A DNA stretch of 57,664 bases, taken from Desulfobacterales bacterium (GTDB lineage Bacteria; Desulfobacterota; Desulfobacteria; Desulfobacterales; JALSRD01). The translations under genes were made by a program, and so were the position numbers. Location: NCBI GenBank assembly GCA_026984935.1, contig JALSRD010000053.1, positions 1 to 57,664 of the forward strand. Reading direction: 5' to 3'. The notes under the pieces are model-generated. The model ran no database searches and was not told the DNA's origin. It was given only the letters and a program-made list of their open reading frames with translations. Below are positions 42,334 to 50,088 of this stretch, one piece after another; within the stretch, counting starts at the first letter, position 1, and each line of letters opens with the position of its first letter.

Positions 42334-43514
42334 CCCAGTCCGATCATGTTGCAACTGATGGTGATGACCGCCGTGGCGATGATGATGGCCACGATGCCGG
42401 TCACCACCGCCGACGTGGTGGCCCGTCCGACGGCCGCCGAGTCGCGGCCGCACTGCATACCCCGCAGACATCCGGCCAGCGACACCAGTACACCGAAAAC
42501 AGCGGCGGTGAAAAGGCCCACCCAGAAGTCCACCAGGCGCACCGCGTGGTGGGTCTGGTCGAGGTAGGTCGTCAGGTTGATGTCCAGCATGCCCACCCCC
42601 ACCACCAGGCCGCCGAGAATGCCCAGAAGATCCGCGTAAACGGCCAGCAACGGCATCATCAGTGCCAGCGCCAGCATTCTGGGAAGAACCAGGTATTCGA
42701 CGGGCGAAATGCCCAGAGTCTGCAGGGCGTCAATCTCTTCGTTGATCTGCATGCTGCCCAGCTGGGCGGCAAACGCGGCGCCCGTGCGGCCCGCCATGAT
42801 GATGCCGGCCATAACGGCGCCCATCACGCGCACCATGGCGATGCCCACCAGGTCGGCCACGTAGATCTGCGCGCCGAAGAGGGATAGCTGCACGGCACCC
42901 ACAAAAGCCAGGATCAGTCCGACCAGCAGGCTGATCAGCGAAACGATGGGCAGCGCCTGGGCGCCGCATTGCAGGATGAAAAAACCCAGATCGTGGGATC
43001 GGAAACGCGCCCGGCCGCGGAGCAGGCGCATTAGGGCCGCACATACCTCGCCGATGAAAGTGAGCGTCTCGCGGGCGGATTGGAAAAAGAGGGACGTCTT
43101 ATCGCCCACCCGGTAAAAAAGGCCGTACCGGCGGCTTTCCTGCCGGGCATCCTTTTTGGCCGGCACCGCCGTGGCCAGGGCCAGAAGCCGGCGCACGCCG
43201 CCCGGCAGCCCGCCGCTGTCCATGTGGATGCCGTTTCGGCGGCACGATTCATCCGCTTTGAGCAGAAAGGCCAGCAGGACGCTGTCCCAGCCGGTGAGAT
43301 CGCGTGCATCGAACGTCAGGCGCCGGGCAGCGGTTTCGCCGGCCAGCTTTTCCATTTGGCTGAAATCCGGCAGCCGGCGTCCCATTTTCCAGGTGCCGGA
43401 GATCTGCACGCGCAATACGCCATCGTCCGCCGGCCGGCCGGTGATGGCCGGGTCAGGGGCGCTGTGACCGGATTCAGGCAGTCCGGTAGCGGCTGTGGGC
43501 GGGGTCTTGGACAT
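42330..43514 (-). CDS. STAS-MlaE fusion permease
   Basis: This 394-residue protein joins an N-terminal STAS-like domain (about 33-125: LRVQISGTWKMG, RRLTFDARDLTGWDS) to an MlaE permease domain (about 150-394). The permease part has FFILQCGAQALPIVSLISLL, MVRVMGAVMAGIIMAGRTGA, QLGSMQINEEIDALQTLGIS and PVEYLVLPR. In E. coli the STAS protein MlaB is separate and stabilises the ATPase; here it is covalently attached to the permease. It is the first gene of the minus-strand operon, followed by the ATPase, MCE protein and PqiC-like lipoprotein. A long acidic Pro-rich N-terminus (1-30) looks unstructured. Confidence 0.88.
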   Translation of the reverse strand: MSKTPPTAATGLPESGHSAPDPAITGRPADDGVLRVQISGTWKMGRRLPDFSQMEKLAGETAARRLTFDARDLTGWDSVLLAFLLKADESCRRNGIHMDSGGLPGGVRRLLALATAVPAKKDARQESRRYGLFYRVGDKTSLFFQSARETLTFIGEVCAALMRLLRGRARFRSHDLGFFILQCGAQALPIVSLISLLVGLILAFVGAVQLSLFGAQIYVADLVGIAMVRVMGAVMAGIIMAGRTGAAFAAQLGSMQINEEIDALQTLGISPVEYLVLPRMLALALMMPLLAVYADLLGILGGLVVGVGMLDINLTTYLDQTHHAVRLVDFWVGLFTAAVFGVLVSLAGCLRGMQCGRDSAAVGRATTSAVVTGIVAIIIATAVITISCNMIGLG

Positions 43515-43942
43515 ACCAAAGTCTTAAATTGCCGGAAGTGCCCGGCATGCTGCCCTGCAGAAGAGGCCACGGCCCTTGAGTGTGCCATCTTCTTGTGTTA
43601 ACGTACCGATGTTGCGGGTGGATCAGGCCCTGCGAAACTAACAGGATCAAAAGCGCATGTCAAACGTAAAGCCGGTGGATAAAACATAGTGGCAGGCGTT
43701 TCAGGCGGGCCATGCGACGCGTTGTTTGGCGCTCCGCCGGCCGGCTTGTCGGTGACCGCGCCGCCGGTGACAGGCGGCTTTGGACGGGGATATGCTGCCA
43801 AGTGCAGCCGGCCGGGTTCCGTGCGCACAACACGGTATAAGGCTTTTCTTCGGCCGGAGGCGTTGCGGAAAAATGTTCGCCGGGGCCGTGCAAGCATGCC
43901 GGACCGAGCGTGCCCAAAACCATGGATGGAAAAAATCCTCCG
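43515..43942. other. Divergent intergenic region
   Basis: About 428 bases separate the Mla-type operon (minus) from the potassium channel gene (plus). Overlapping open frames on both strands give low-complexity Arg/Pro/Ala-rich products with no domain, so I see no gene. Promoters for both operons should lie here, but none is convincing. Confidence 0.5.
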
Positions 43943-44629
43943 ATGAAAATATTTCGCAAAAACCGGCGCTCTCCGTTTTTGCTGGCCGCCTTGTTGACCT
44001 ACATTCTAATCACTCCGGCGCTGGAAAACCGTGTCAGCCTAAAACTCCTGCTGGACATTTTCATGACCGTGATTCTGTTCAGCGGTATTTACGCGGTCTG
44101 CGAGAAAAAATGGCACTTTTTCGTCGCCGGCGGGTTGGGGCTGCCCGCCATCGGGCTGATCTGGCTGAACCATCTAATCGCTGCAAAAGGGATGTTCGTG
44201 GCGGGCAACCTGCTGCTGATCGCCTATTTGGCCTTTGTCGCTGGCCGGGCTCTGACCGTCATCATCCACACCAAGCGCGTGACGGTCAACGTAATCAGCG
44301 CCGCCCTGGTGGTCTACCTGGTGCTGGGCATTATCTGGGCGCTGGCCTACGGATTGCTGGAAAGTTGGCACCCCGGTTCCGTGAGCCTGAAGTCAGGCGG
44401 CGGCAGCATTCAGCGCTTCGATTACCTCTATTTCAGTTTTACGACGTTAACGACCCTGGGATACGGCGATATCACGCCCCTTACGGACCGTGCTTATGCG
44501 CTGACCATTGTAGAGGCGGTCATCGGACAGTTCTATCTGGCCGTGCTGATCGCATCGCTGGTGGGCCGCTTCATCGCCCAGGAGAGGAGTGTGCCGCCAA
44601 CCGACGGGCACCGGGAAAGCCGGGAATGA
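43943..44629 (+). CDS. Potassium-channel-like membrane protein
   Basis: This 228-residue protein has about six hydrophobic segments. They start with FLLAALLTYILITPAL (residues 11-26) and end in a pore loop and last helix. The selectivity filter TLTTLGYGDITP near residue 168 is the canonical K+ filter, followed by TIVEAVIGQFYLAVLIASLVG. The S4-like arginines of voltage-gated channels are not evident, and no RCK/TrkA domain follows. ATG 43943 begins the basic-hydrophobic N-terminus; upstream GTG 43910 or ATG 43922 are possible and ribosome-binding sites are weak. The stop overlaps the lytic transglycosylase start (ATGA), indicating translational coupling. Confidence 0.85.
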   Translation: MKIFRKNRRSPFLLAALLTYILITPALENRVSLKLLLDIFMTVILFSGIYAVCEKKWHFFVAGGLGLPAIGLIWLNHLIAAKGMFVAGNLLLIAYLAFVAGRALTVIIHTKRVTVNVISAALVVYLVLGIIWALAYGLLESWHPGSVSLKSGGGSIQRFDYLYFSFTTLTTLGYGDITPLTDRAYALTIVEAVIGQFYLAVLIASLVGRFIAQERSVPPTDGHRESRE

Positions 44630-46416
44630 ATGCAATTCAGCGACGATTGAAAAACACCCTGCTATGGTTCTGCGGCCTTGTACTGCTGATGGGCGCCGCC
44701 GGTGCCGCCACGCAGAGGGCCGGCGCTGCCGATAGGGAAGGCAAGCCGCTCAGCCACCAACTGCTGAAACATATCCGGCAGGCCTTTAGAGGCGACCTGC
44801 CGGCGCTGCAGAAGAAACGCCGCATCCGTGTGCTGGTCAGCTATTCCAGGACCAACTTTTTTTTCGATATGGCAAAGCCCGTGGGGTTCGAATACGAACT
44901 GTTGCACGGTTATGAAAACTTCCTGAACCGCAACGTCAAGAACCGCACCCGCCGTACGCATCTGATTTTCATCCCCACGTCTTTCGACCGCCTGCTCAAA
45001 GATCTGGCTGCCGGCCGCGGCGACATCGCCGCCGCCGGCCTGACCATCACCAAAACGCGCCGGCGGCTGGTCAGCTTCACCGCGCCCTATCTCACCGGGG
45101 TCAGCGAAATCGTGGTGACCAACCGCAAAGTCAAGCAGCTGCATGCACTAAAAGACCTCTGCGGCCAAAAGATTTACGTGCGCCGCGGGTCGAGCTATAT
45201 TGCGCACCTTGAGGAACTGAACCACCAATTCAAAGCCGCCGGCTGCAAAGGCGTGGGCATCGCACCGGCCGAAAGCCATCTGGCCACCGAGGATATTCTG
45301 GAAATGGTGAATGCCGGTGTTGTCGGAATTACCGTCGTCGACAGCCATATCGCCGGCCTGTGGGCCCAGGTGCTGCCCGATATCGTGGTTTATAAGAACC
45401 TGGCTGTGCATACCGGCGGGCGCATTGCCTGGGCCGTCAGGAAAAACAATCCCAAACTGCGCGCCAGCCTGGATGCCTATGTCCGCAAAAATAAAAAGGG
45501 CACGCTGTTGGGCAATATGCTCTTTAAACGCTACTACCGCAACACCAACTGGGTGAAAAACCCGCTGAATCGAAAGGACCGGCGCCGGCTGCAGCAGATG
45601 ACGGCGCTGTTTAAGAAATATGGACAGCGTTACGGGTTCGATTGGCTGGCCATCGCCGCTCAGGCTTACCAGGAATCAGGGCTCCAACAGACCAAAAGGA
45701 GTCCGGCCGGCGCCATCGGGGTCATGCAGATCAAACCCCGGACCGCGGCCGACAAGACCGTCAATATCCGGCATATCGAGCGCCTGGAAAACAACATTCA
45801 TGCCGGGGTGAAATATCTGAACTACCTGCGCCACAGCTATTTCAACGACCCTGCCATTACTCCGGTCGACCGCGTGTATTTTTCCTGGGCGGCTTACAAT
45901 GCCGGCCCGGCTAGGATATCCCGGCTGCGGCGCCAAGGAGCGCGTATGGGCGTTGACCCGAACAGGTGGTTTTTCAATGTGGAAAACGTGGCCGCGCGCT
46001 ACATCGGCCGCGAAACCGTGGATTACGTGGCCAACATCAACAAGTACTACGTGGCATACAAGCTGGCGGCTGAGCTGCAGCGTGACGGTGAAGGGCGGAA
46101 GCAAAAGGCGGGGGCCGCGGCGGCAGGAAGCGCTGCCAAGGGGAGAAGCGAAACGCGGGACGAGGCGCCTGCCGTGCTTTCCGAAAAGCCCGCAAAACGG
46201 GCAACACGGCGGGGTGCTGATGCACCGCACCCCAAAAGATCCCTGAAAAAGGCCACACGGAAAAAGACCGTGCACTATCATACGGTGCGGCGCGGCGAGA
46301 CCCTTTACGGACTTGCACGGCGGTACGGCATTTCGGTGGATACGCTGCGGCGCCTGAACGGCATGTCCCTAAAAACAGTGCTCAAACCCGGCGCCAGGCT
46401 GCGCGTGAGCCGGTGA
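44626..46416 (+). CDS. MltF-type lytic transglycosylase with C-terminal LysM
   Basis: This 596-residue periplasmic enzyme cleaves peptidoglycan glycan strands. It has a signal sequence (LLWFCGLVLLMGAAGAA, residues 12-28) and an SBP_bac_3-like domain (about 65-300: IRVLVSYSRTNFFFD, LAAGRGDIAAAGLTIT). The SLT catalytic domain (about 335-480) has Glu in AAQAYQESGLQQ, then GAIGVMQIKP and AAYNAGPARI. A basic Ala-rich linker and one LysM domain (about 547-596: HTVRRGETLYGLARRYGI) follow. E. coli MltF has no LysM, so this is an extended form with its own wall anchor. It overlaps the potassium channel gene by four bases. Confidence 0.9.
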   Translation: MNAIQRRLKNTLLWFCGLVLLMGAAGAATQRAGAADREGKPLSHQLLKHIRQAFRGDLPALQKKRRIRVLVSYSRTNFFFDMAKPVGFEYELLHGYENFLNRNVKNRTRRTHLIFIPTSFDRLLKDLAAGRGDIAAAGLTITKTRRRLVSFTAPYLTGVSEIVVTNRKVKQLHALKDLCGQKIYVRRGSSYIAHLEELNHQFKAAGCKGVGIAPAESHLATEDILEMVNAGVVGITVVDSHIAGLWAQVLPDIVVYKNLAVHTGGRIAWAVRKNNPKLRASLDAYVRKNKKGTLLGNMLFKRYYRNTNWVKNPLNRKDRRRLQQMTALFKKYGQRYGFDWLAIAAQAYQESGLQQTKRSPAGAIGVMQIKPRTAADKTVNIRHIERLENNIHAGVKYLNYLRHSYFNDPAITPVDRVYFSWAAYNAGPARISRLRRQGARMGVDPNRWFFNVENVAARYIGRETVDYVANINKYYVAYKLAAELQRDGEGRKQKAGAAAAGSAAKGRSETRDEAPAVLSEKPAKRATRRGADAPHPKRSLKKATRKKTVHYHTVRRGETLYGLARRYGISVDTLRRLNGMSLKTVLKPGARLRVSR

Positions 46417-46444
46417 AAGGGCGTTACAAAAAGGAGGAGAGATC

Positions 46445-46969
46445 TTGAAAAAGCTGATCACGGCAATACTGGTCGCAGCCGGCCCGCTGGCGTGGGGATG
46501 CGCCGTGCAGGCCCCTAAGATCTGGCACAGCACACCGCCGGCGCAGCATCTGGCCAAAACCGCATACGAGATTGAGCTGCAGCCCGTCAAAGGCGGAAAG
46601 CATTACTATACGGCCTTCCGCCTGACGGTGAAAAACAAGAGCGGCATGCCGCTTACCATCGACTGGCAGAAAACCCGCTACTTACTGGGCGGCCGCGTCA
46701 ACGGCGGTTTCATGTTTGCCGGCCTGGACCCCAAAATGCTCAATGCCCCGCCTGCCGACACCATCACCCCCGGCGGTGTGCTGACCAAGGAGATCTGGCC
46801 GGTCAAACTGATCGCTTATGCACCCTACCGTGAAAAAAGCGTGCCGGCCGGAAAGAGCGGCTTTTCGCTGGGCGTCATGCCGCTGGGCCCCAACGGCATC
46901 GCCCTGGTGCTCAGGCAGGGCGCCAAAGTCCGGCGTGAAGCCCTCAGCGTCACGATCTCCCGGCAATAA
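46445..46969 (+). CDS. Small exported, probably lipidated protein (TTG start)
   Basis: This 174-residue protein of unknown function begins with a short basic N-terminus, a hydrophobic stretch and a candidate lipidation Cys (LITAILVAAGPLAWGCA; Cys about residue 19, imperfect lipobox). The mature part looks like a beta-sandwich (YTAFRLTVKNKSGMPLTIDW, FSLGVMPLGPNGIAL). The start is TTG at 46445: AAAAGGAGGAGAG ends six bases before it, and no ATG or GTG lies nearby. It is 28 bases after the lytic transglycosylase on the same strand, so it is probably co-transcribed. A wall- or outer-membrane-associated role is inferred. Confidence 0.75.
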   Translation: MKKLITAILVAAGPLAWGCAVQAPKIWHSTPPAQHLAKTAYEIELQPVKGGKHYYTAFRLTVKNKSGMPLTIDWQKTRYLLGGRVNGGFMFAGLDPKMLNAPPADTITPGGVLTKEIWPVKLIAYAPYREKSVPAGKSGFSLGVMPLGPNGIALVLRQGAKVRREALSVTISRQ

Positions 46970-47131
46970 CGCGGCCCGGCAAAACCGGTCTTCCGGGACA
47001 ATGCGCCCGCAGGCGGCGGGTGCTGTAGCGGGGAAACACATCCCTGCATCCGCGGTTTCCGGGGCTCCTGCGGCGGCGGACCCATTGATCGCGGGTGTGG
47101 GGACTGGGGTGAAAGGTTCCCGGCTACCTGA

Positions 47132-47470
47132 TTATGCGCTGAGGTTGAATTTATCTTCTTGCAAGAGACCCCAGAAGCCGTAATATGGAAACACCTTAAT
47201 CCCTATGTAATAGGCCAATATTACGATCAGAATTCCAGGGATATAAACAAGGATTAAATCTAGTCCCCAATCGATAGTGGCATATGAACCCCATGCTTCA
47301 AGGTTGGCTATCCTTTTCAACAAACTCGCTATACCCAGCAGGCCGAGAATACGATACATGTTGCCTCGAAAATGCCAGACCATAAAAGCAAAGAAAATGC
47401 TGATAAATGAGACTATGATACTCAAAGGTATCATATATAATGAAATGCTGCCAAGTATACCGGCCGCCAA
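47132..47470 (-). CDS. Hydrophobic ORF fused in frame to a decayed IS3 orfA
   Basis: A 112-residue frame of unknown function has two or three membrane-spanning stretches (LYMIPLSIIVSFISIFFAFMV and DLILVYIPGILIVILAYYI). It lies in a visibly AT-richer island than its neighbours. The only start in this frame is TTG at 47470, without a ribosome-binding site. Upstream, the frame continues without interruption into the tail of an IS3-type transposase OrfA remnant (47501-47725). It may be a fragment of a foreign membrane protein stranded by the insertion rather than a working gene. I recognise no family. Confidence 0.4.
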   Translation of the reverse strand: MAAGILGSISLYMIPLSIIVSFISIFFAFMVWHFRGNMYRILGLLGIASLLKRIANLEAWGSYATIDWGLDLILVYIPGILIVILAYYIGIKVFPYYGFWGLLQEDKFNLSA

Positions 47471-47500
47471 AATAAGCTTAATCGCTGATACTAAAACATA

Positions 47501-47725
47501 TCGATACAGGCGCTCTTTTCCCGCTTCATGGACATGGCTATCACGGTCGCGGTTATGGGCAAATATTTCGGATGATTCCTTGATCAGCTTTTTATCTCAC
47601 TGACCAATCTGGTTCGGGTGGACTCCGTATTCTTTCGCCAGCTCATTGACAGTTTTCTGGCCTTTCAGGGCGTCAAGCACCACGTTTGCTTTGAAGTCTT
47701 TGCGGTATCTTTTTCTCTTGCTCAT
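47501..47725 (-). pseudogene. IS3-family transposase orfA remnant with premature TGA
   Basis: On the minus strand an ATG at 47725, after AAAAAGGAGGAG, begins a typical IS3 OrfA helix-turn-helix: SKRKRYRKDFKANVVLDALK, then TVNELAKEYGVHPNQIGQ. It stops at TGA (47599-47597), exactly where relatives have Trp (the ...QISQW position). OrfA-like sequence resumes in the same frame (KKLIKESSEIFAHNRD, HEAGKERLYR) to about 47501. It then changes abruptly into a hydrophobic reading frame. OrfB (the DDE integrase half) is missing, and I cannot define terminal repeats. This is a dead IS fragment. Confidence 0.8.
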
Positions 47726-47953
47726 CGGCTCCTCCTTTTTGCTCAGAGTATACCTTAACGCATCGTTCCATTTTTGGGTCTGCTATAGCTGGCCTGCCTT
47801 GGCCCTGCGGCTGTGTTCCGGCACATGGATTCAAGGCTTGCATTGCCCGGTTATCGGTGATAGGGAAATCCTCTTTTGCAGGACAGAGGCGCCCCTCCGG
47901 CCGGGGATTGCCGACCGGGCCTGGCGGTTTTTTTTCATCTGGGGAGGTGCGTA

Positions 47954-49633
47954 ATGCAGTTACCGGAATTCGAAGTGGGGCGGACAACCATCGGACAGCT
48001 TGTGGACATCGTGGCGCAGCAGTTCGGCGACCGTCCGGCCGTCAGATACCACCGGCTCGGGATCGACCACAGCTATCGCCGGTTCCGGGATATCTGCAAC
48101 CAGGTGGCCAAAGGATACATGGCCCTGGGGATCGAAAAGGGCGACAAGGTGGCCATCTGGTCGAATAATGTCCCCGAGTGGCTCTACACGCAGTTCGGCA
48201 CCGGCAAGATGGGGGCCGTCATGGTGACGGTGAACACGGCCTACCGCAGCTTCGAACTGGAATACCTGATGAAGCAGTCCGAGGCCGAAACCCTGGTGAT
48301 GATCGGCGGTGTCCGGGAGCCGGACGAGTATATCCGGGTGATCGAGGATGTGTGCCCGGAGCTGAAAGACTGCCCACCGGGCAGGCTGGTGTCCGCAAAA
48401 CTTCCCCGGCTGAAAAATGTCATTCTCATCGGCAGGGAAAAGCGGCCCGGCATGTACAGCTGGGATGATGTCATGAAAATGGGCGCCGGGATTACGGACG
48501 AGGCCCTGATGCAGCGGCAGAACACGCTGCAGCCCAATGACACCATCAACATGCAGTACACTTCCGGCACAACCGGGTTTCCCAAGGGCGTGATGCTCAG
48601 CCACACCAACATTATCGGCAACGCGAAGAGCATCGGCGCCTGCATGAAGCTGTCCCCCAAGGACAATCTCTGTATTCCGGTCCCGTTCTTTCACTGTTTC
48701 GGATGCGTGCTGGGAACACTGACCTGCGTGGTTTCGGCGGCCGCCATGTCACCGGTGGTCGCCTTCCGGGCCGATGACGTGCTGGAAACGGTGCAAGCCT
48801 CGAAGTGTACGGCCCTGCATGGCGTGCCGACCATGTTTATCGCCGAACTGGAGGAGATGAAAAACAACCATTACGACACCTCCACGCTGCGCACCGGGAT
48901 CATGGCCGGGTCGCCCTGTCCCATAGAAGTCATGAAACAGGTGGTCGGTAAAATGGGTGCTTCCGAGATGACCATTGCCTACGGCCAGACCGAGGCGTCA
49001 CCCGTTATCACCCAGACGCGGCCGGAAGACTCGCTGGAACTGCGGGTGACGACGGTGGGCCGGGCGCTGGCCGGTGTCGAGGTGAAAATCGTGGACCCGG
49101 AAAGCGGCCAAGAGCTGCCGCGCGGCGTGCAGGGCGAACTCTGCAGCCGGGGCTACCATATCATGAAAGGTTACTTCAACATGCCCGGGGAAACGGCCAG
49201 CGCCATCGATGGCGACGGCTGGCTGCATACCGGCGATCTGGCCGTCATGGATGAAAACGGCTACTGCAAAATTACCGGCCGTATCAAGGACATGATCATC
49301 CGGGGTGGTGAAAACATATATCCCCGTGAGATCGAGGAGTTCCTGTACACGCATCCCAAGATCCGGGACGTGCAGGTCGTGGGCGTCCCCAGCGAAAAGT
49401 ACGGTGAAGAAGTGGCCGCCTACATCCAGTTGAAGCCGGGGGCGTCATCCTCGGACGAGGAATTGCGGGCCTTTTGCAAAGACAGGATCGCCTACCACAA
49501 GATCCCCGCGTTCTTCCTGTTTACCGACGAATATCCATCCACGGCCAGCGGAAAGATCCAGAAATACAAGCTGCGCGAACAGGCCATCCGCGAACTGGGG
49601 CGCGAGGCCGCGGCGTACATCGAAACGGCCTGA
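47954..49633 (+). CDS. AMP-forming acyl-CoA ligase (fatty-acid/aromatic-acid type)
   Basis: This 559-residue ANL-superfamily enzyme activates a carboxylic acid with ATP and CoA. The P-loop MQYTSGTTGFPKGVM is near residue 196, followed by PFFHCFGCVLGTL, AYGQTEASPVITQ near 340, WLHTGDLAVMDENGY near 422, GRIKDMIIRGGENIYPREIEE near 442, and the C-terminal catalytic Lys in STASGKIQKYKLRE near 540. It resembles medium/long-chain ligases of the FadD/YngI group; the acid cannot be fixed from sequence. GGGGAGG fixes the start. It lies between the IS remnant and CooT, apparently as a single gene. Confidence 0.9.
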   Translation: MQLPEFEVGRTTIGQLVDIVAQQFGDRPAVRYHRLGIDHSYRRFRDICNQVAKGYMALGIEKGDKVAIWSNNVPEWLYTQFGTGKMGAVMVTVNTAYRSFELEYLMKQSEAETLVMIGGVREPDEYIRVIEDVCPELKDCPPGRLVSAKLPRLKNVILIGREKRPGMYSWDDVMKMGAGITDEALMQRQNTLQPNDTINMQYTSGTTGFPKGVMLSHTNIIGNAKSIGACMKLSPKDNLCIPVPFFHCFGCVLGTLTCVVSAAAMSPVVAFRADDVLETVQASKCTALHGVPTMFIAELEEMKNNHYDTSTLRTGIMAGSPCPIEVMKQVVGKMGASEMTIAYGQTEASPVITQTRPEDSLELRVTTVGRALAGVEVKIVDPESGQELPRGVQGELCSRGYHIMKGYFNMPGETASAIDGDGWLHTGDLAVMDENGYCKITGRIKDMIIRGGENIYPREIEEFLYTHPKIRDVQVVGVPSEKYGEEVAAYIQLKPGASSSDEELRAFCKDRIAYHKIPAFFLFTDEYPSTASGKIQKYKLREQAIRELGREAAAYIETA

Positions 49634-49698
49634 CCAGGCAAAGGCCGTTTTAAACGGCACAGGACGGAAAAGGCGCCCGTCAATCTGCTCGGTGGCGG

Positions 49699-49887
49699 CT
49701 AGTGCGCCTTGAGCACCACGCGGCTGTCGTTCAGGTAGAGCGAGTGGATGCCGGCATCGATGAATTTCTGCTCACCGAAGATGTTGGTCAGCACCAGGCC
49801 GTCGCCCTCCGGTTTTACGGTATCCACCGATTCCATGACCAGTTTTTCGCCATCGGGTTCGATCAGGTAGACATTCTGTTCACACAT
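49699..49887 (-). CDS. cooT: CooT-family nickel-binding protein
   Basis: This 62-residue protein matches the CooT family throughout: MCEQNVYLI, then the body VDTVKPEGDGLVLTNIFGEQ and a basic C-terminal strand. The N-terminal Cys2 is the nickel-binding residue in characterised CooT, which assists nickel insertion into carbon monoxide dehydrogenase. AAGGAG precedes the ATG. No cooS, cooC, cooJ or other nickel-enzyme gene is in the window, so this copy is an orphan and may serve a distant CODH or a different nickel or metal role. It is convergent with the acyl-CoA ligase and downstream of the M1 peptidase on the same strand, with its own promoter candidate. Confidence 0.88.
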   Translation of the reverse strand: MCEQNVYLIEPDGEKLVMESVDTVKPEGDGLVLTNIFGEQKFIDAGIHSLYLNDSRVVLKAH

Positions 49888-50048
49888 GCTCAGTCACACT
49901 CCTTAAAAAGCTGCCGTACCGCAGCCTGCCGCCGGCCCCGCGGCCCTGCATTTCGGGTGGAAGGCAATCCGGCCTCGCATCTGCGCGGTTCCGGGTGGTG
50001 GGCCTGTATGGCAGCAGGTACACGGTTTTCTGCTCCTGTCCACAGCGC

Positions 50049-50076
50049 ATAATAATCATGCTGCCGCACAGGTCAA
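50049..50076 (-). promoter_or_regulatory. cooT: Promoter candidate for cooT
   Basis: On the minus strand TTGACC (50076-50071), a 16-base spacer and TATTAT (50054-50049) lie between the M1 peptidase stop and cooT. The implied leader is about 155 bases, longer than usual, so a leader-based control is possible but no structure is clear. Confidence 0.5.
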
Positions 50077-50088
50077 GCGGTTGTCAGG

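Noticed and set aside
43780-44625. Upstream in-frame extension of the lytic transglycosylase through the channel gene
   Set aside because: The extension is the out-of-frame shadow of the potassium channel; the transglycosylase has its own signal peptide from 44626.
49644-49658. Palindrome GCCGTTTTAAACGGC between the acyl-CoA ligase and cooT as a bidirectional terminator
   Set aside because: The stem is only five to seven bases with an impossible or tiny loop and no proper T-run.
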